Of a DNA stretch of 19,623 nt, positions 13,825 to 19,623 are shown piece after piece (the first letter of the stretch is position 1; each line of letters opens with the position of its first letter). The stretch is taken from assembly GCA_034419095.1 (NCBI GenBank), contig DAOULQ010000134.1:1-19623 (forward strand), in the 5' to 3' direction. The position numbers and the translations under genes are program-made. Under the pieces are notes generated by a model, which worked only from the letters and a program-made list of their open reading frames with translations, was not told the origin of the DNA and ran no database searches. The DNA comes from UBA7937 sp034419095. Its GTDB lineage: Bacteria; Chloroflexota; Anaerolineae; UBA7937.

Positions 13825-14823
13825 TCATGGATGCCCTCGCATAGGCCCTCGCCCACGATGTCTCCTCTTCACTCGCTCCTTCCATCTATCCTTTGCGCTG
13901 AGTTCCTCGTCCCTTATCCGGCGACCCGTAAACTTCAGGAAGACATCGTCCAGGGTGGGACGACGCAGGCTGATGGAATGGATCTCCACCGGCAACCCCT
14001 CCACCAAGCGAGGGATGAACTCCTCGCCCTTCTGCACCTCGAAATGCAAGCCATTCTGGCCCTCATTCACCTGGAAGCCAAAGCGATGGTTGATCTCCTG
14101 CGCCGCCAACCGGTCATCTGTTGTCTTGACGGTGATGATATCCCCTCCCACCAACCCCCTCAAGTTATCGGGGGTATCCAGGGCCACTATCTTGCCGTAA
14201 TCGATGATGGCGATGCGGTCGGCGTGCTCCGCCTCGTCCATATAGTGGGTGGTCAAGAATATAGTTATCCCCTCCCGTTCCCTCAGTTGCTGGATGTACT
14301 CCCAGATGAGGTTGCGCGTCTGGGGATCCAAACCCAACGTGGGTTCGTCGAGGAAGAGGACTCGGGGGTAGTGCATGAGGCCTCTGGCGATCTCCAGCCG
14401 CCGCTTCATGCCCCCGGAGAAGATCTTGATGGAATCTTTTCGCCGGTCGTATAACTCCACCATCTTGAGGACTTCCTCCATCCGCTTAGCCCTCGCCTCC
14501 GCAGGGATATCATAGAGGATAGCGTGAAAGTTCAGATTCTCCTCGGCGGTCAACTGATCATCTAGGCTGGGTTCCTGGAAGACGAGCCCTATCGAGCGGC
14601 GCACCTTGGCCTGGTCCCGGACCACGTGGTGGCCGTTAAGCCAAGCCTCTCCAGAGGTGGGCCTAAGCAGCGTGCAGAGGACATTGATAGTCGTCGTCTT
14701 CCCCGCCCCGTTGGGGCCCAAGAAGCCGAATATCTCCCCCTCCTCCACGGTGAAGGAGACGCCGTCCACCGCCGTCAAATCGCCAAACTTACGAGTTAGG
14801 TTCTTTACCTCGATGATAGCCAT
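13825..14823 (-). CDS. ABC transporter ATP-binding protein, daunorubicin-resistance type
   Basis: A 332-residue nucleotide-binding subunit with Walker A GPNGAGKTT (36-44), signature FSGGMKRR (135-142), Walker B VLFLDEPT (155-162) and switch histidine in LTTHYMDEAEH. The extra C-terminal domain of about 100 residues, ending with LRRPTLDDVFLKFTGR, is typical of DrrA-like exporters. The tail after it is strongly basic (RWKERVKRRHRGRG), which is unusual and could contact membrane lipids or RNA. I chose ATG 14823, preceded by GAGGAG; an in-frame TTG at 14835 overlaps that ribosome site. It pairs with the permease downstream and follows the AbrB-like regulator gene. Confidence 0.94.
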   Translation of the reverse strand: MAIIEVKNLTRKFGDLTAVDGVSFTVEEGEIFGFLGPNGAGKTTTINVLCTLLRPTSGEAWLNGHHVVRDQAKVRRSIGLVFQEPSLDDQLTAEENLNFHAILYDIPAEARAKRMEEVLKMVELYDRRKDSIKIFSGGMKRRLEIARGLMHYPRVLFLDEPTLGLDPQTRNLIWEYIQQLREREGITIFLTTHYMDEAEHADRIAIIDYGKIVALDTPDNLRGLVGGDIITVKTTDDRLAAQEINHRFGFQVNEGQNGLHFEVQKGEEFIPRLVEGLPVEIHSISLRRPTLDDVFLKFTGRRIRDEELSAKDRWKERVKRRHRGRGPMRGHP

Positions 14824-14876
14824 AACTCTCCTCAATAGAGATGATTCAGGGTCTATCTTGCGTGATCAGATATGGC

Positions 14877-15146
14877 CTACTTCTCTTCGGCTCCCGGGAC
14901 CTCTTTCAGCATAACCTCTAATTCACTGAGCCGCCCCATGGCGTGGCGCACGAATTTGGTGACCATCTCCGCGGTCATGAGGCTCAAAGGCCCCCCTTCG
15001 TGTCCACCGCCGAAGATGAGGAGTTTAGTGCCCGCTTCCAGCCCCATCTCCCGCCGGGCCTCGGCGGGGATGACGACCTGCCCCCGCTCGCTCACCGTCG
15101 TCGAGCCGTAGCACTTGCCGAACCCAGGCGGATGCTTCCTCTCCAT
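14877..15146 (-). CDS. AbrB/SpoVT-type DNA-binding protein
   Basis: An 89-residue protein with one swapped-hairpin AbrB/MazE/SpoVT domain (about 13-45: GSTTVSERGQVVIPAEARRE, then MGLEAGTKLLIF). A helical C-terminal region follows, with a closing acidic stretch. Such proteins bind AT-rich DNA as dimers. It precedes the ABC exporter genes in the same direction, so it probably regulates them and itself. The N-terminal extension KHPPGFGKCYG is unusual for the family. Two adjacent ATGs occur; the second (15146) has AGGAGG at the better distance of 7 bases, the first (15149) at 4. A consensus promoter stands upstream. No toxin partner is next to it. Confidence 0.88.
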   Translation of the reverse strand: MERKHPPGFGKCYGSTTVSERGQVVIPAEARREMGLEAGTKLLIFGGGHEGGPLSLMTAEMVTKFVRHAMGRLSELEVMLKEVPGAEEK

Positions 15147-15200
15147 CATATAGCCTCCTGGACGATGGGTAAGAATAGTACGATTTGTTTTATATATCAT

Positions 15201-15229
15201 ATTATACGCTGTGCGAGATAGTTTGTCAA
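15201..15229 (-). promoter_or_regulatory. Perfect consensus promoter of the AbrB-ABC operon
   Basis: On the minus strand TTGACA (15229-15224), a 17-base spacer and TATAAT (15206-15201): all twelve core bases and the spacer match the sigma70 ideal. An AT-rich stretch follows the -10, a plausible binding place for the AbrB-like product. Such a strong promoter normally needs repression. Confidence 0.88.
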
Positions 15230-15252
15230 ATGGATGTACTTCAAGGTAAAAT
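15223..15252 (+). promoter_or_regulatory. Divergent promoter of the TcmP unit
   Basis: TTGTCA (15223-15228), an 18-base spacer and TAAAAT (15247-15252), reading toward 15295. Its -35 occupies the same bases as the -35 of the AbrB operon on the other strand, so the two cannot be bound at once. Confidence 0.6.
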
Positions 15253-15294
15253 GTTTGGGCCCGCGATTCCTAGAACTGAAACTAACAGAAGCAA

Positions 15295-16434
15295 ATGCCT
15301 GAAAGAGACTTCTTTGAAGAACAGAAAGAATGGTCACGGCGAAAAATAGTCATTCTGCGGAAATACTTCCGTGCCTTTGGCAGAATACTCGGTAGCCATG
15401 CAGGACAGTGTGTCTGCTATGTTGACGGTTTCGCGGGACCCGGAATTTATAAAGATGGATTTATTGGATCACCTGTCGTTGCCGCCAAAGTAGCAGCCGA
15501 TCTGGCACAAAGTCCTCGCGCATTCAACATCAAATGCATCAATGTAGAGATCAAGCAGGACTTGTATGACAACTTGTGCACTCACCTGGCCGACTTCCCT
15601 CCCGAGGTAGTGATTAATCTCAAGGGCAGATTCGACGAACTGCTGCCTGAAATCCTGTCAAGGGTTGGACGCTCGCCCACTTTGTTCTTTCTAGACCCGT
15701 TTGGGCTAGGAGGGTTAGATTGGGATAAATTGCTGCCCCTGTTCTCACGGCCGGGGAAAACCGAGATTCTTATCAACTTCAACACACGCCAGGCACGCCG
15801 TTTAGCAGGCTTTTTGGACTCCTCCTATGCACACGCCGCTTCACGAGTCAAGAAGTTGAGTTCTGTGATGGGAACCGAGAAATGGATGGTGGCATGGAAG
15901 GAAGCACAGGACAAAAGTCAGGAGGACAGGGACGAAACCTTGGTTGGTGCTTATAGAGAACAAGTGTTAGCATTCGGCCGTTTTGCGTACGCTTGCAGCT
16001 ACCCGATACGATCATTCCCTGATGAGGCGCTCAAGTACCATCTGGTTTACGGGACTGGCAACTTCAAGGGTATAGACATTATGAACGAAATTCTGTGCGG
16101 GGCCGAAGAAGACTTCCAGGCACAACTTGAGGAGGCAAAGCGAGGCCAACCGATTCAACTTGACCTATTCAAGCCATTGCCAATGACAGCAGAGCAAGCT
16201 GAACAAGCCAAGCTAAAGGAACTCACCTCCGACATCCTTCAAGTAGGTCTACAGCACGGACAACTCACTTTTAAGCGGCTGAAGATGAAACTCTTTGGCA
16301 AGTGGTTTGGTCGAGTTAAGGAGAAGCACTATCGGAACGCTTGCAAAGACCTCAAGGCTAAAGGCTATCTTGAATCTGACCCACCCACTAGAATCGATAA
16401 CAAGACTGTGCTAATATTCGAGCATGCTGAATAA
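15295..16434 (+). CDS. tcmP: TcmP-like (three-Cys-motif partner) methyltransferase-fold protein
   Basis: A 379-residue protein recognised as TcmP-like from DGFAGPG (44-50) with YKDGFIGSP, an acidic strand end NVEIKQDL (83-90), and FLDPFGLGG (132-140). These resemble the SAM-binding and catalytic motifs I and IV of a Rossmann methyltransferase. Residues about 300-375 (LKELTSDILQVGL, then HYRNACKDLKAKGYLES) look like a winged helix. TcmP proteins are known mainly as gene neighbours of proteins with a three-cysteine motif, and that partner is present here 20 bases downstream. The biochemical role of the family is not established to my knowledge; nucleic acid modification, repair or defence are guesses. 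ATG start with only a weak ribosome site. Base and codon use look more even and less GC-rich than in the neighbouring genes, suggesting acquisition. Confidence 0.8.
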   Translation: MPERDFFEEQKEWSRRKIVILRKYFRAFGRILGSHAGQCVCYVDGFAGPGIYKDGFIGSPVVAAKVAADLAQSPRAFNIKCINVEIKQDLYDNLCTHLADFPPEVVINLKGRFDELLPEILSRVGRSPTLFFLDPFGLGGLDWDKLLPLFSRPGKTEILINFNTRQARRLAGFLDSSYAHAASRVKKLSSVMGTEKWMVAWKEAQDKSQEDRDETLVGAYREQVLAFGRFAYACSYPIRSFPDEALKYHLVYGTGNFKGIDIMNEILCGAEEDFQAQLEEAKRGQPIQLDLFKPLPMTAEQAEQAKLKELTSDILQVGLQHGQLTFKRLKMKLFGKWFGRVKEKHYRNACKDLKAKGYLESDPPTRIDNKTVLIFEHAE

Positions 16435-16454
16435 CCCTGATGTGAGGAGAAATT

Positions 16455-17504
16455 GTGTCTAAGCGTTCTATAACCTGGTGGGTGGATGAGAGGGTACAGA
16501 AGGGAAAGTGGAAAGAAGTCTCCCTATCGCCGCACATCACAGGCCTCGATCAGGAAGTCTCCATCTTTGAGGGGCAACGCAAAAGTTCTTTCATCAAGCA
16601 TTTCTCCCTTAGCAAAAAAGAGCGCAAGGAAACTTGGTGCCCCCCTATCTGGTATGACTTAGCCATCGGCAGCGGCCCTTGCGGTCTCCTATGCCGGAGT
16701 TGTTTTCTTATCCTGACGCACCGCATCAAACGCGACCCTCGCCGCCATCTCATCTATACCAACTACGATGAGATGAACCGCGAAGTCAAGAGGTGGCTAA
16801 TGACCTGTCCTTCTCATACAACTTTAGGGTTGGGAATAGATTGCTCTGACAGCCTCCTATACGACCGATATACGGGGGTCAGCCAATGGATAATCCCCAT
16901 ATTCGGCGACCAAGCCCAGAACCCCAATCAAGCCGAACTTGTCTTGCTCACCAAAAGCGCAAACGTTGACCAACTTGACGGACTACCTCACAACAACAAG
17001 ACCATCGTCAGTTTCAGCCTCAACCCCCAGTCGATAGCCGAGCTCTGGGAAGGGATCGCCCCCTCTATTGACCGCCGACTGGAGGCAGGCTTGAAAGTCC
17101 AAGCCTGGGACTACGATTATCGCTGGCGGCTTGACCCCATCCTAACTCCTTCTGGATGGCAGGCTATCTACCTCGATTTCTTCAAGGCCACAAGCAAAGC
17201 GGGCCATAGACCCTCACGTATCACCTTGGGTACCTATCGCGAGAAGAACACTCAACTTTCCCTCTGGGCCGAGAAATGGGGCATCCCTCCCATGGATTGG
17301 GAGCCGCCGGACCTGGTCAAGCAGGGCTCCCACTATCACCTTCCCCATGAGCGACGAAAAGAGATCTACGAGACGATTATCCCTATGATCCGAAACTCTT
17401 TTCCAGAGACTCAAGTGGCACTTTGCAAGGAGACGCATGTTTTGCGCAAAGAACTAGGAATATGTAACGCCGCCTGCAACTGTCTAAATACGCTAGGGCC
17501 ATAA
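16455..17504 (+). CDS. Radical SAM protein resembling spore photoproduct lyase, partner of TcmP
   Basis: A 349-residue protein with the radical SAM cluster motif C-x3-C-x2-C (C76, C80, C83 in GPCGLLCRSCF). The barrel strands resemble spore photoproduct lyase: VSFSLNPQSIAELWEGIAPS (185-204), DRRLEAGLKV, then LDPILTPSGWQAIYLDF. A second cysteine cluster lies at the C-terminus (C324, C337, C341, C343), possibly for another metal site. The protein should bind a 4Fe-4S cluster and cleave S-adenosylmethionine to make a radical, perhaps acting on DNA or RNA together with TcmP. The exact reaction is unknown, and the organism shows no other sign of sporulation here. GTG start preceded by GAGGAG. It is followed by a clear terminator, so it closes a two-gene unit. 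Confidence 0.75.
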   Translation: MSKRSITWWVDERVQKGKWKEVSLSPHITGLDQEVSIFEGQRKSSFIKHFSLSKKERKETWCPPIWYDLAIGSGPCGLLCRSCFLILTHRIKRDPRRHLIYTNYDEMNREVKRWLMTCPSHTTLGLGIDCSDSLLYDRYTGVSQWIIPIFGDQAQNPNQAELVLLTKSANVDQLDGLPHNNKTIVSFSLNPQSIAELWEGIAPSIDRRLEAGLKVQAWDYDYRWRLDPILTPSGWQAIYLDFFKATSKAGHRPSRITLGTYREKNTQLSLWAEKWGIPPMDWEPPDLVKQGSHYHLPHERRKEIYETIIPMIRNSFPETQVALCKETHVLRKELGICNAACNCLNTLGP

Positions 17505-17546
17505 AGTCTCTCTTTGATTCTTGACCCTCAAGTTTGACCGCCGTGT

Positions 17547-17571
17547 GGAGCCGAAAGGCTCCTTTTATTTT
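17547..17571 (+). terminator. Intrinsic terminator of the TcmP/radical SAM unit
   Basis: Stem GGAGCC / GGCTCC with a GAAA tetraloop, followed by TTTTATTTT. It ends the two-gene transcript 43 bases after the radical SAM stop codon. Confidence 0.9.
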
Positions 17572-17598
17572 GCCACAGGAGCAGAAAAACGATATAAT
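17570..17598 (+). promoter_or_regulatory. sigma70-type promoter of serS
   Basis: TTGCCA (17570-17575), a 17-base spacer and TATAAT (17593-17598). The first two bases of the -35 are the last two of the preceding terminator's T-run. The serS start is about 25 bases after the expected transcription start. Confidence 0.8.
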
Positions 17599-17630
17599 GA
17601 CAAATAAGCATATCTGGGAGGCCAAAGGCC

Positions 17631-18914
17631 GTGCTAGATCTCAAATATATCCGCGAGAACCCCGACGAGTTGAAAGAGGCGCTCATTAAGCGCAACGAGA
17701 TGGCCCCCATCGATGAGATCCTAGCCCTCGATGAGAGAAGGCGAACCCTCTTGGTCGATGTCCAGGGGCTTAAACACCGAAGAAACGTCACCTCTAAAGA
17801 GATAAGCCGCATGAAGGAGAAGGACCAGGTTCTCATCGAGGAGATGCGGCGCTTAGGTGACGAGATAAAAGCCCTGGATCAGGAGGTCAAAAGCGTGGAG
17901 GAGGAACTGAACCCCCTCTTGCTCCAACTGCCCAATCTGCCTCACCCTTCAGTGCCTTTAGGCAAAGATGAGAGCGAGAACATAATAGTGCGTCAGGAGG
18001 GAGAACCACGAGAGTTCGACTTCGAGCCCCTCCCCCACTGGGACCTGGGGCCTACCCTGGGGATCATAGATTTCGAACGGGGGGTGAAACTCTCCGGCAC
18101 CCGCTTCTACGTCCTCCAAGGGTTGGGGGCCCGGCTGCAGCGGGCTCTCATCACCTGGATGCTCGACCTACACATCAAGGAGCACGGCTATAAGGAGATC
18201 TACCCTCCCTTCGTCGTCAAAGAGGAGATGATGTTGGGCTCGGCCCAACTGCCCAAGTTCTACGACAACCTTTATCATGACGTAGAGGATGATATCTGGC
18301 TGGTGCCCACCGCCGAGGTTCCCCTCACAAACCTCCACCGTGATGAGATACTAGAGCCCGGCACCTTGCCCCTCCACTATGTAGCCTATACCCCTTGCTT
18401 CCGTCGAGAGAAGATGTCAGCGGGGCGCGACGTGAGAGGTATAAAACGGGTTCATCAGTTCGACAAAGTAGAGATGTACAAGTTTACCACGCCGGAAACG
18501 TCCGATTCTGAACTAGAAGCCATGATAAGCGATGCGGAGGAGATCTGCCGTCAGTTGGGAATCCCCTACCGAGTCAAACAACTTTGTACGGGAGATTTAG
18601 GGTTCGCCGCGGCGCTGGCCTACGATCTGGATATGTGGGCCCCTGGTTGCGGGGAGTGGTTAGAGGTTAGCACCTTGAGCAACTGCCGCGATTTCCAGGC
18701 CCGGCGGGCCAACATCCGTTTCCGTCGGGAGCCGGGCGCTAAGCCGGAGTTCGTCCACACCCTCAACGGCTCAGGGTTGGCTTTGCCCCGCACCATGATC
18801 GCCATCCTGGAGAACTACCAAGAGCCCGACGGGAGCATCGTGATCCCCCCAGTCCTACGGCCATACATGGACGGCTTGGAGAGGATCCCTGCTGATAGAT
18901 CAGCGAACATATAG
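17631..18914 (+). CDS. serS: Seryl-tRNA synthetase
   Basis: A class II synthetase of 427 residues, the normal length, that charges tRNA-Ser. The N-terminal long antiparallel coiled coil (about 28-100), which grips the long variable arm of tRNA-Ser, begins after the family-typical MLDLKYIRENPDELKEAL. The catalytic domain has VPTAEVPLTNLHRDEI, motif 2 FRREKMSAGRDVRG (257-270) with HQFDKVEM, and motif 3 LNGSGLALPRTMIAILENYQ (378-397) with its arginine (R387) in place. GTG start with GGGAGG 10 bases upstream. It has its own promoter, and both serine tRNA genes (UGA and GCU anticodons) lie within 400 bases downstream. Confidence 0.97.
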   Translation: MLDLKYIRENPDELKEALIKRNEMAPIDEILALDERRRTLLVDVQGLKHRRNVTSKEISRMKEKDQVLIEEMRRLGDEIKALDQEVKSVEEELNPLLLQLPNLPHPSVPLGKDESENIIVRQEGEPREFDFEPLPHWDLGPTLGIIDFERGVKLSGTRFYVLQGLGARLQRALITWMLDLHIKEHGYKEIYPPFVVKEEMMLGSAQLPKFYDNLYHDVEDDIWLVPTAEVPLTNLHRDEILEPGTLPLHYVAYTPCFRREKMSAGRDVRGIKRVHQFDKVEMYKFTTPETSDSELEAMISDAEEICRQLGIPYRVKQLCTGDLGFAAALAYDLDMWAPGCGEWLEVSTLSNCRDFQARRANIRFRREPGAKPEFVHTLNGSGLALPRTMIAILENYQEPDGSIVIPPVLRPYMDGLERIPADRSANI

Positions 18915-18957
18915 TAGATAAAAGCGACCCATCCCACCGCCCTGAGGAGAGAGAAAC

Positions 18958-19146
18958 ATGGAGGAGAAGAGAGAAATCACCATCGAGTTCGCCTTCGAGC
19001 GAGAAACAAAAAACACCTTTCGATATCAAGAGGTAGTGGAGCCAGGTTACCCCCCGAAGATTGGTGCACTCTACATCCAGAAATGGATAGTAGGAAGCAA
19101 GGCTCCCGCCAGGCTCAAAGTAACTATTGAGCCCCAGCGCGAATAA
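18958..19146 (+). CDS. Small protein of unknown function
   Basis: A 62-residue open frame that I do not recognise. It has an ATG with GAGGAGAG about 6-8 bases upstream and lies 43 bases after serS on the same strand, so it is probably co-transcribed. The product is charged, with no membrane segment, and looks like a small all-beta protein: ITIEFAFERETKNTFRYQEV, then IGALYIQKWIVG and LKVTIEPQ. The composition and good ribosome site argue for a real gene rather than chance. Confidence 0.65.
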   Translation: MEEKREITIEFAFERETKNTFRYQEVVEPGYPPKIGALYIQKWIVGSKAPARLKVTIEPQRE

Positions 19147-19161
19147 AGCGGCTGCCCGCAA

Positions 19162-19190
19162 TTGACATCACCGAATAGAGGTGTTATACT
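19162..19190 (+). promoter_or_regulatory. sigma70-type promoter of the tRNA cluster
   Basis: TTGACA (19162-19167), a 17-base spacer and TATACT (19185-19190). Only five bases separate the -10 from the first base of the mature tRNA-Ser(UGA), so the transcript may begin at or next to the mature 5' end. Confidence 0.82.
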
Positions 19191-19195
19191 TGATT

Positions 19196-19286
<91 letters not shown>

Positions 19287-19289
19287 TGT

Positions 19290-19385
19290 GGAGAGGTCGC
19301 ATAGTCCGGTCTAGTGCGGTCGCCTGCTAAGCGACTAAGGGGGCTAAAACCTCCTTCGTGGGTTCAAATCCCACCCTCTCCGCCA
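19290..19385 (+). tRNA. tRNA-Ser (anticodon GCU)
   Basis: Acceptor stem GGAGAGG / CCTCTCC with discriminator G and encoded CCA. Anticodon stem GTCGC / GCGAC holds loop CTGCTAA, so the anticodon is GCT and the tRNA reads AGC/AGU. Long variable arm (AAGGGGG with CCTCCTT) and a perfect T-stem GTGGG / CCCAC around TTCAAAT. It lies three bases after the first tRNA-Ser. Confidence 0.97.
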
Positions 19386-19386
19386 T

Positions 19387-19439
19387 GCGCCTGTAGCTCA
19401 ACTGGAGAGAGCGACTGACTACGAATCAGTGAGTGCAGG
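19387..19439 (+). tRNA. tRNA-Arg (anticodon ACG), 5' part only
   Basis: Starts one base after the CCA of tRNA-Ser(GCU). The acceptor 5' strand GCGCCTG, D-arm GCTC / GAGC, anticodon stem ACTGA / TCAGT and loop CTACGAA (anticodon ACG) are normal, and GCAGG (19435-19439) is the likely 5' strand of the T-stem. The expected TTCGAATCC T-loop, T-stem return, acceptor 3' strand and CCA are absent, and a terminator starts at once. The break is where tRNA-targeting integrases commonly recombine. The 3' half, or a complete copy, should lie elsewhere. Confidence 0.85.
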
Positions 19440-19441
19440 CG

Positions 19442-19474
19442 AAAGCCTCCTCTAGGTACGAGAGGAGGCTTTTT
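19442..19474 (+). terminator. Strong intrinsic terminator after the tRNA cluster
   Basis: Perfect 12-base stem AAAGCCTCCTCT / AGAGGAGGCTTT with loop AGGTACG, running into five T residues. The 3' arm contains AGGAGG (19463-19468), correctly spaced as the ribosome site for the GTG at 19476, so the hairpin would also hide that site in any read-through RNA. Confidence 0.9.
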
Positions 19475-19475
19475 C

Positions 19476-19623
19476 GTGCAAATAGAGACATTGATTGAAG
19501 GTTTCAGACTCTTCAATTCTTGCAAGGGTTTGAGCCCCAAAACCATCACCTGGTACGACGCTTTCCTCCGCCACTTCGCTGACTTCCTTCGCCACCATCA
19601 CCATCCCACCGAAATCTCGCAAC
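19476..19623 (+). CDS. Tyrosine recombinase/integrase, N-terminal part (runs off the window)
   Basis: An open frame from GTG 19476 to the window end (49 codons), too short to show catalytic residues. The sequence IEGFRLFNSCKGLSPKTITWY followed by FLRHFADFLRHHHHP is typical of the N-terminal SAM-like core-binding domain of phage and ICE tyrosine integrases (the G-x-S-x-x-T-I-x-x-Y pattern). GTG has AGGAGG 7 bases upstream; TTG at 19491 is an alternative. Its position directly after a disrupted tRNA-Arg supports an integrase at the edge of an element that uses this tRNA as its attachment site. The strand and register are certain only to the window end. Confidence 0.72.
   Translation, partial: MQIETLIEGFRLFNSCKGLSPKTITWYDAFLRHFADFLRHHHHPTEISQ

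Noticed and set aside
19387..19442. A complete T-armless tRNA-Arg, with CAGGCG after the variable loop as the acceptor 3' strand
   Set aside because: Six of seven acceptor pairs would form, but the terminal pair fails, there is no CCA, and GCAGG is a normal T-stem 5' strand. A break at the T-loop is simpler.
19387..19475. Group I intron in tRNA-Arg
   Set aside because: Bacterial tRNA introns interrupt the anticodon loop, which is intact here; no intron core is visible.

Overview
The window reads as a moderately GC-rich bacterial chromosome segment, most likely Chloroflexota. The evidence is the nusA-ylxR-infB block with the short-N-terminus style of IF-2, free use of TTG and GTG starts, strong AGGAGG ribosome sites, clean sigma70-type promoters and tRNA genes that encode CCA. 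The phylum is an inference from protein style, not from a search.

Layout. Positions 1-2560 (minus) hold a transcription/translation operon: nusA, ylxR (rnpM) and the start of infB, which looks frameshifted. Positions 2584-4548 hold a structured intergenic stretch and proS (minus). A TIM-barrel isomerase-like gene (minus) and a metallo-beta-lactamase-fold hydrolase (plus) diverge near 5550. An M20 peptidase follows at 6501. The accessory-looking stretch 7854-8231 has an orphan start-less coding fragment and an integron attC-like palindrome. A nitrilase-family gene (minus) and an EamA transporter (plus) diverge near 9050. A C-terminal DUF554 remnant, an NYN/OST-HTH protein, a lipid kinase and a frame-broken PlsY-like gene run on the plus strand to 12876. 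They meet a minus-strand operon (AbrB-like regulator, ABC ATPase, ABC-2 permease) at a bidirectional terminator near 12920.

Positions 15223-17571 form a self-contained two-gene unit with its own promoter and terminator: a TcmP-like protein and a radical-SAM protein resembling spore photoproduct lyase. This is the best candidate in the window for a little-described system. serS follows, then a small unknown protein, two tRNA-Ser genes and the 5' part of a tRNA-Arg(ACG) gene. The tRNA-Arg sequence breaks off at the T-stem/T-loop border, and a strong terminator and the start of a tyrosine integrase follow at once. The window therefore ends at the edge of a probable integrated mobile element.

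Several housekeeping genes carry surprising lesions: frameshifts in infB and plsY, loss of the motif 3 arginine in ProRS, and loss of the catalytic lysine in the nitrilase homologue. Each could be biology or consensus error, so read coverage should be checked before they are interpreted.
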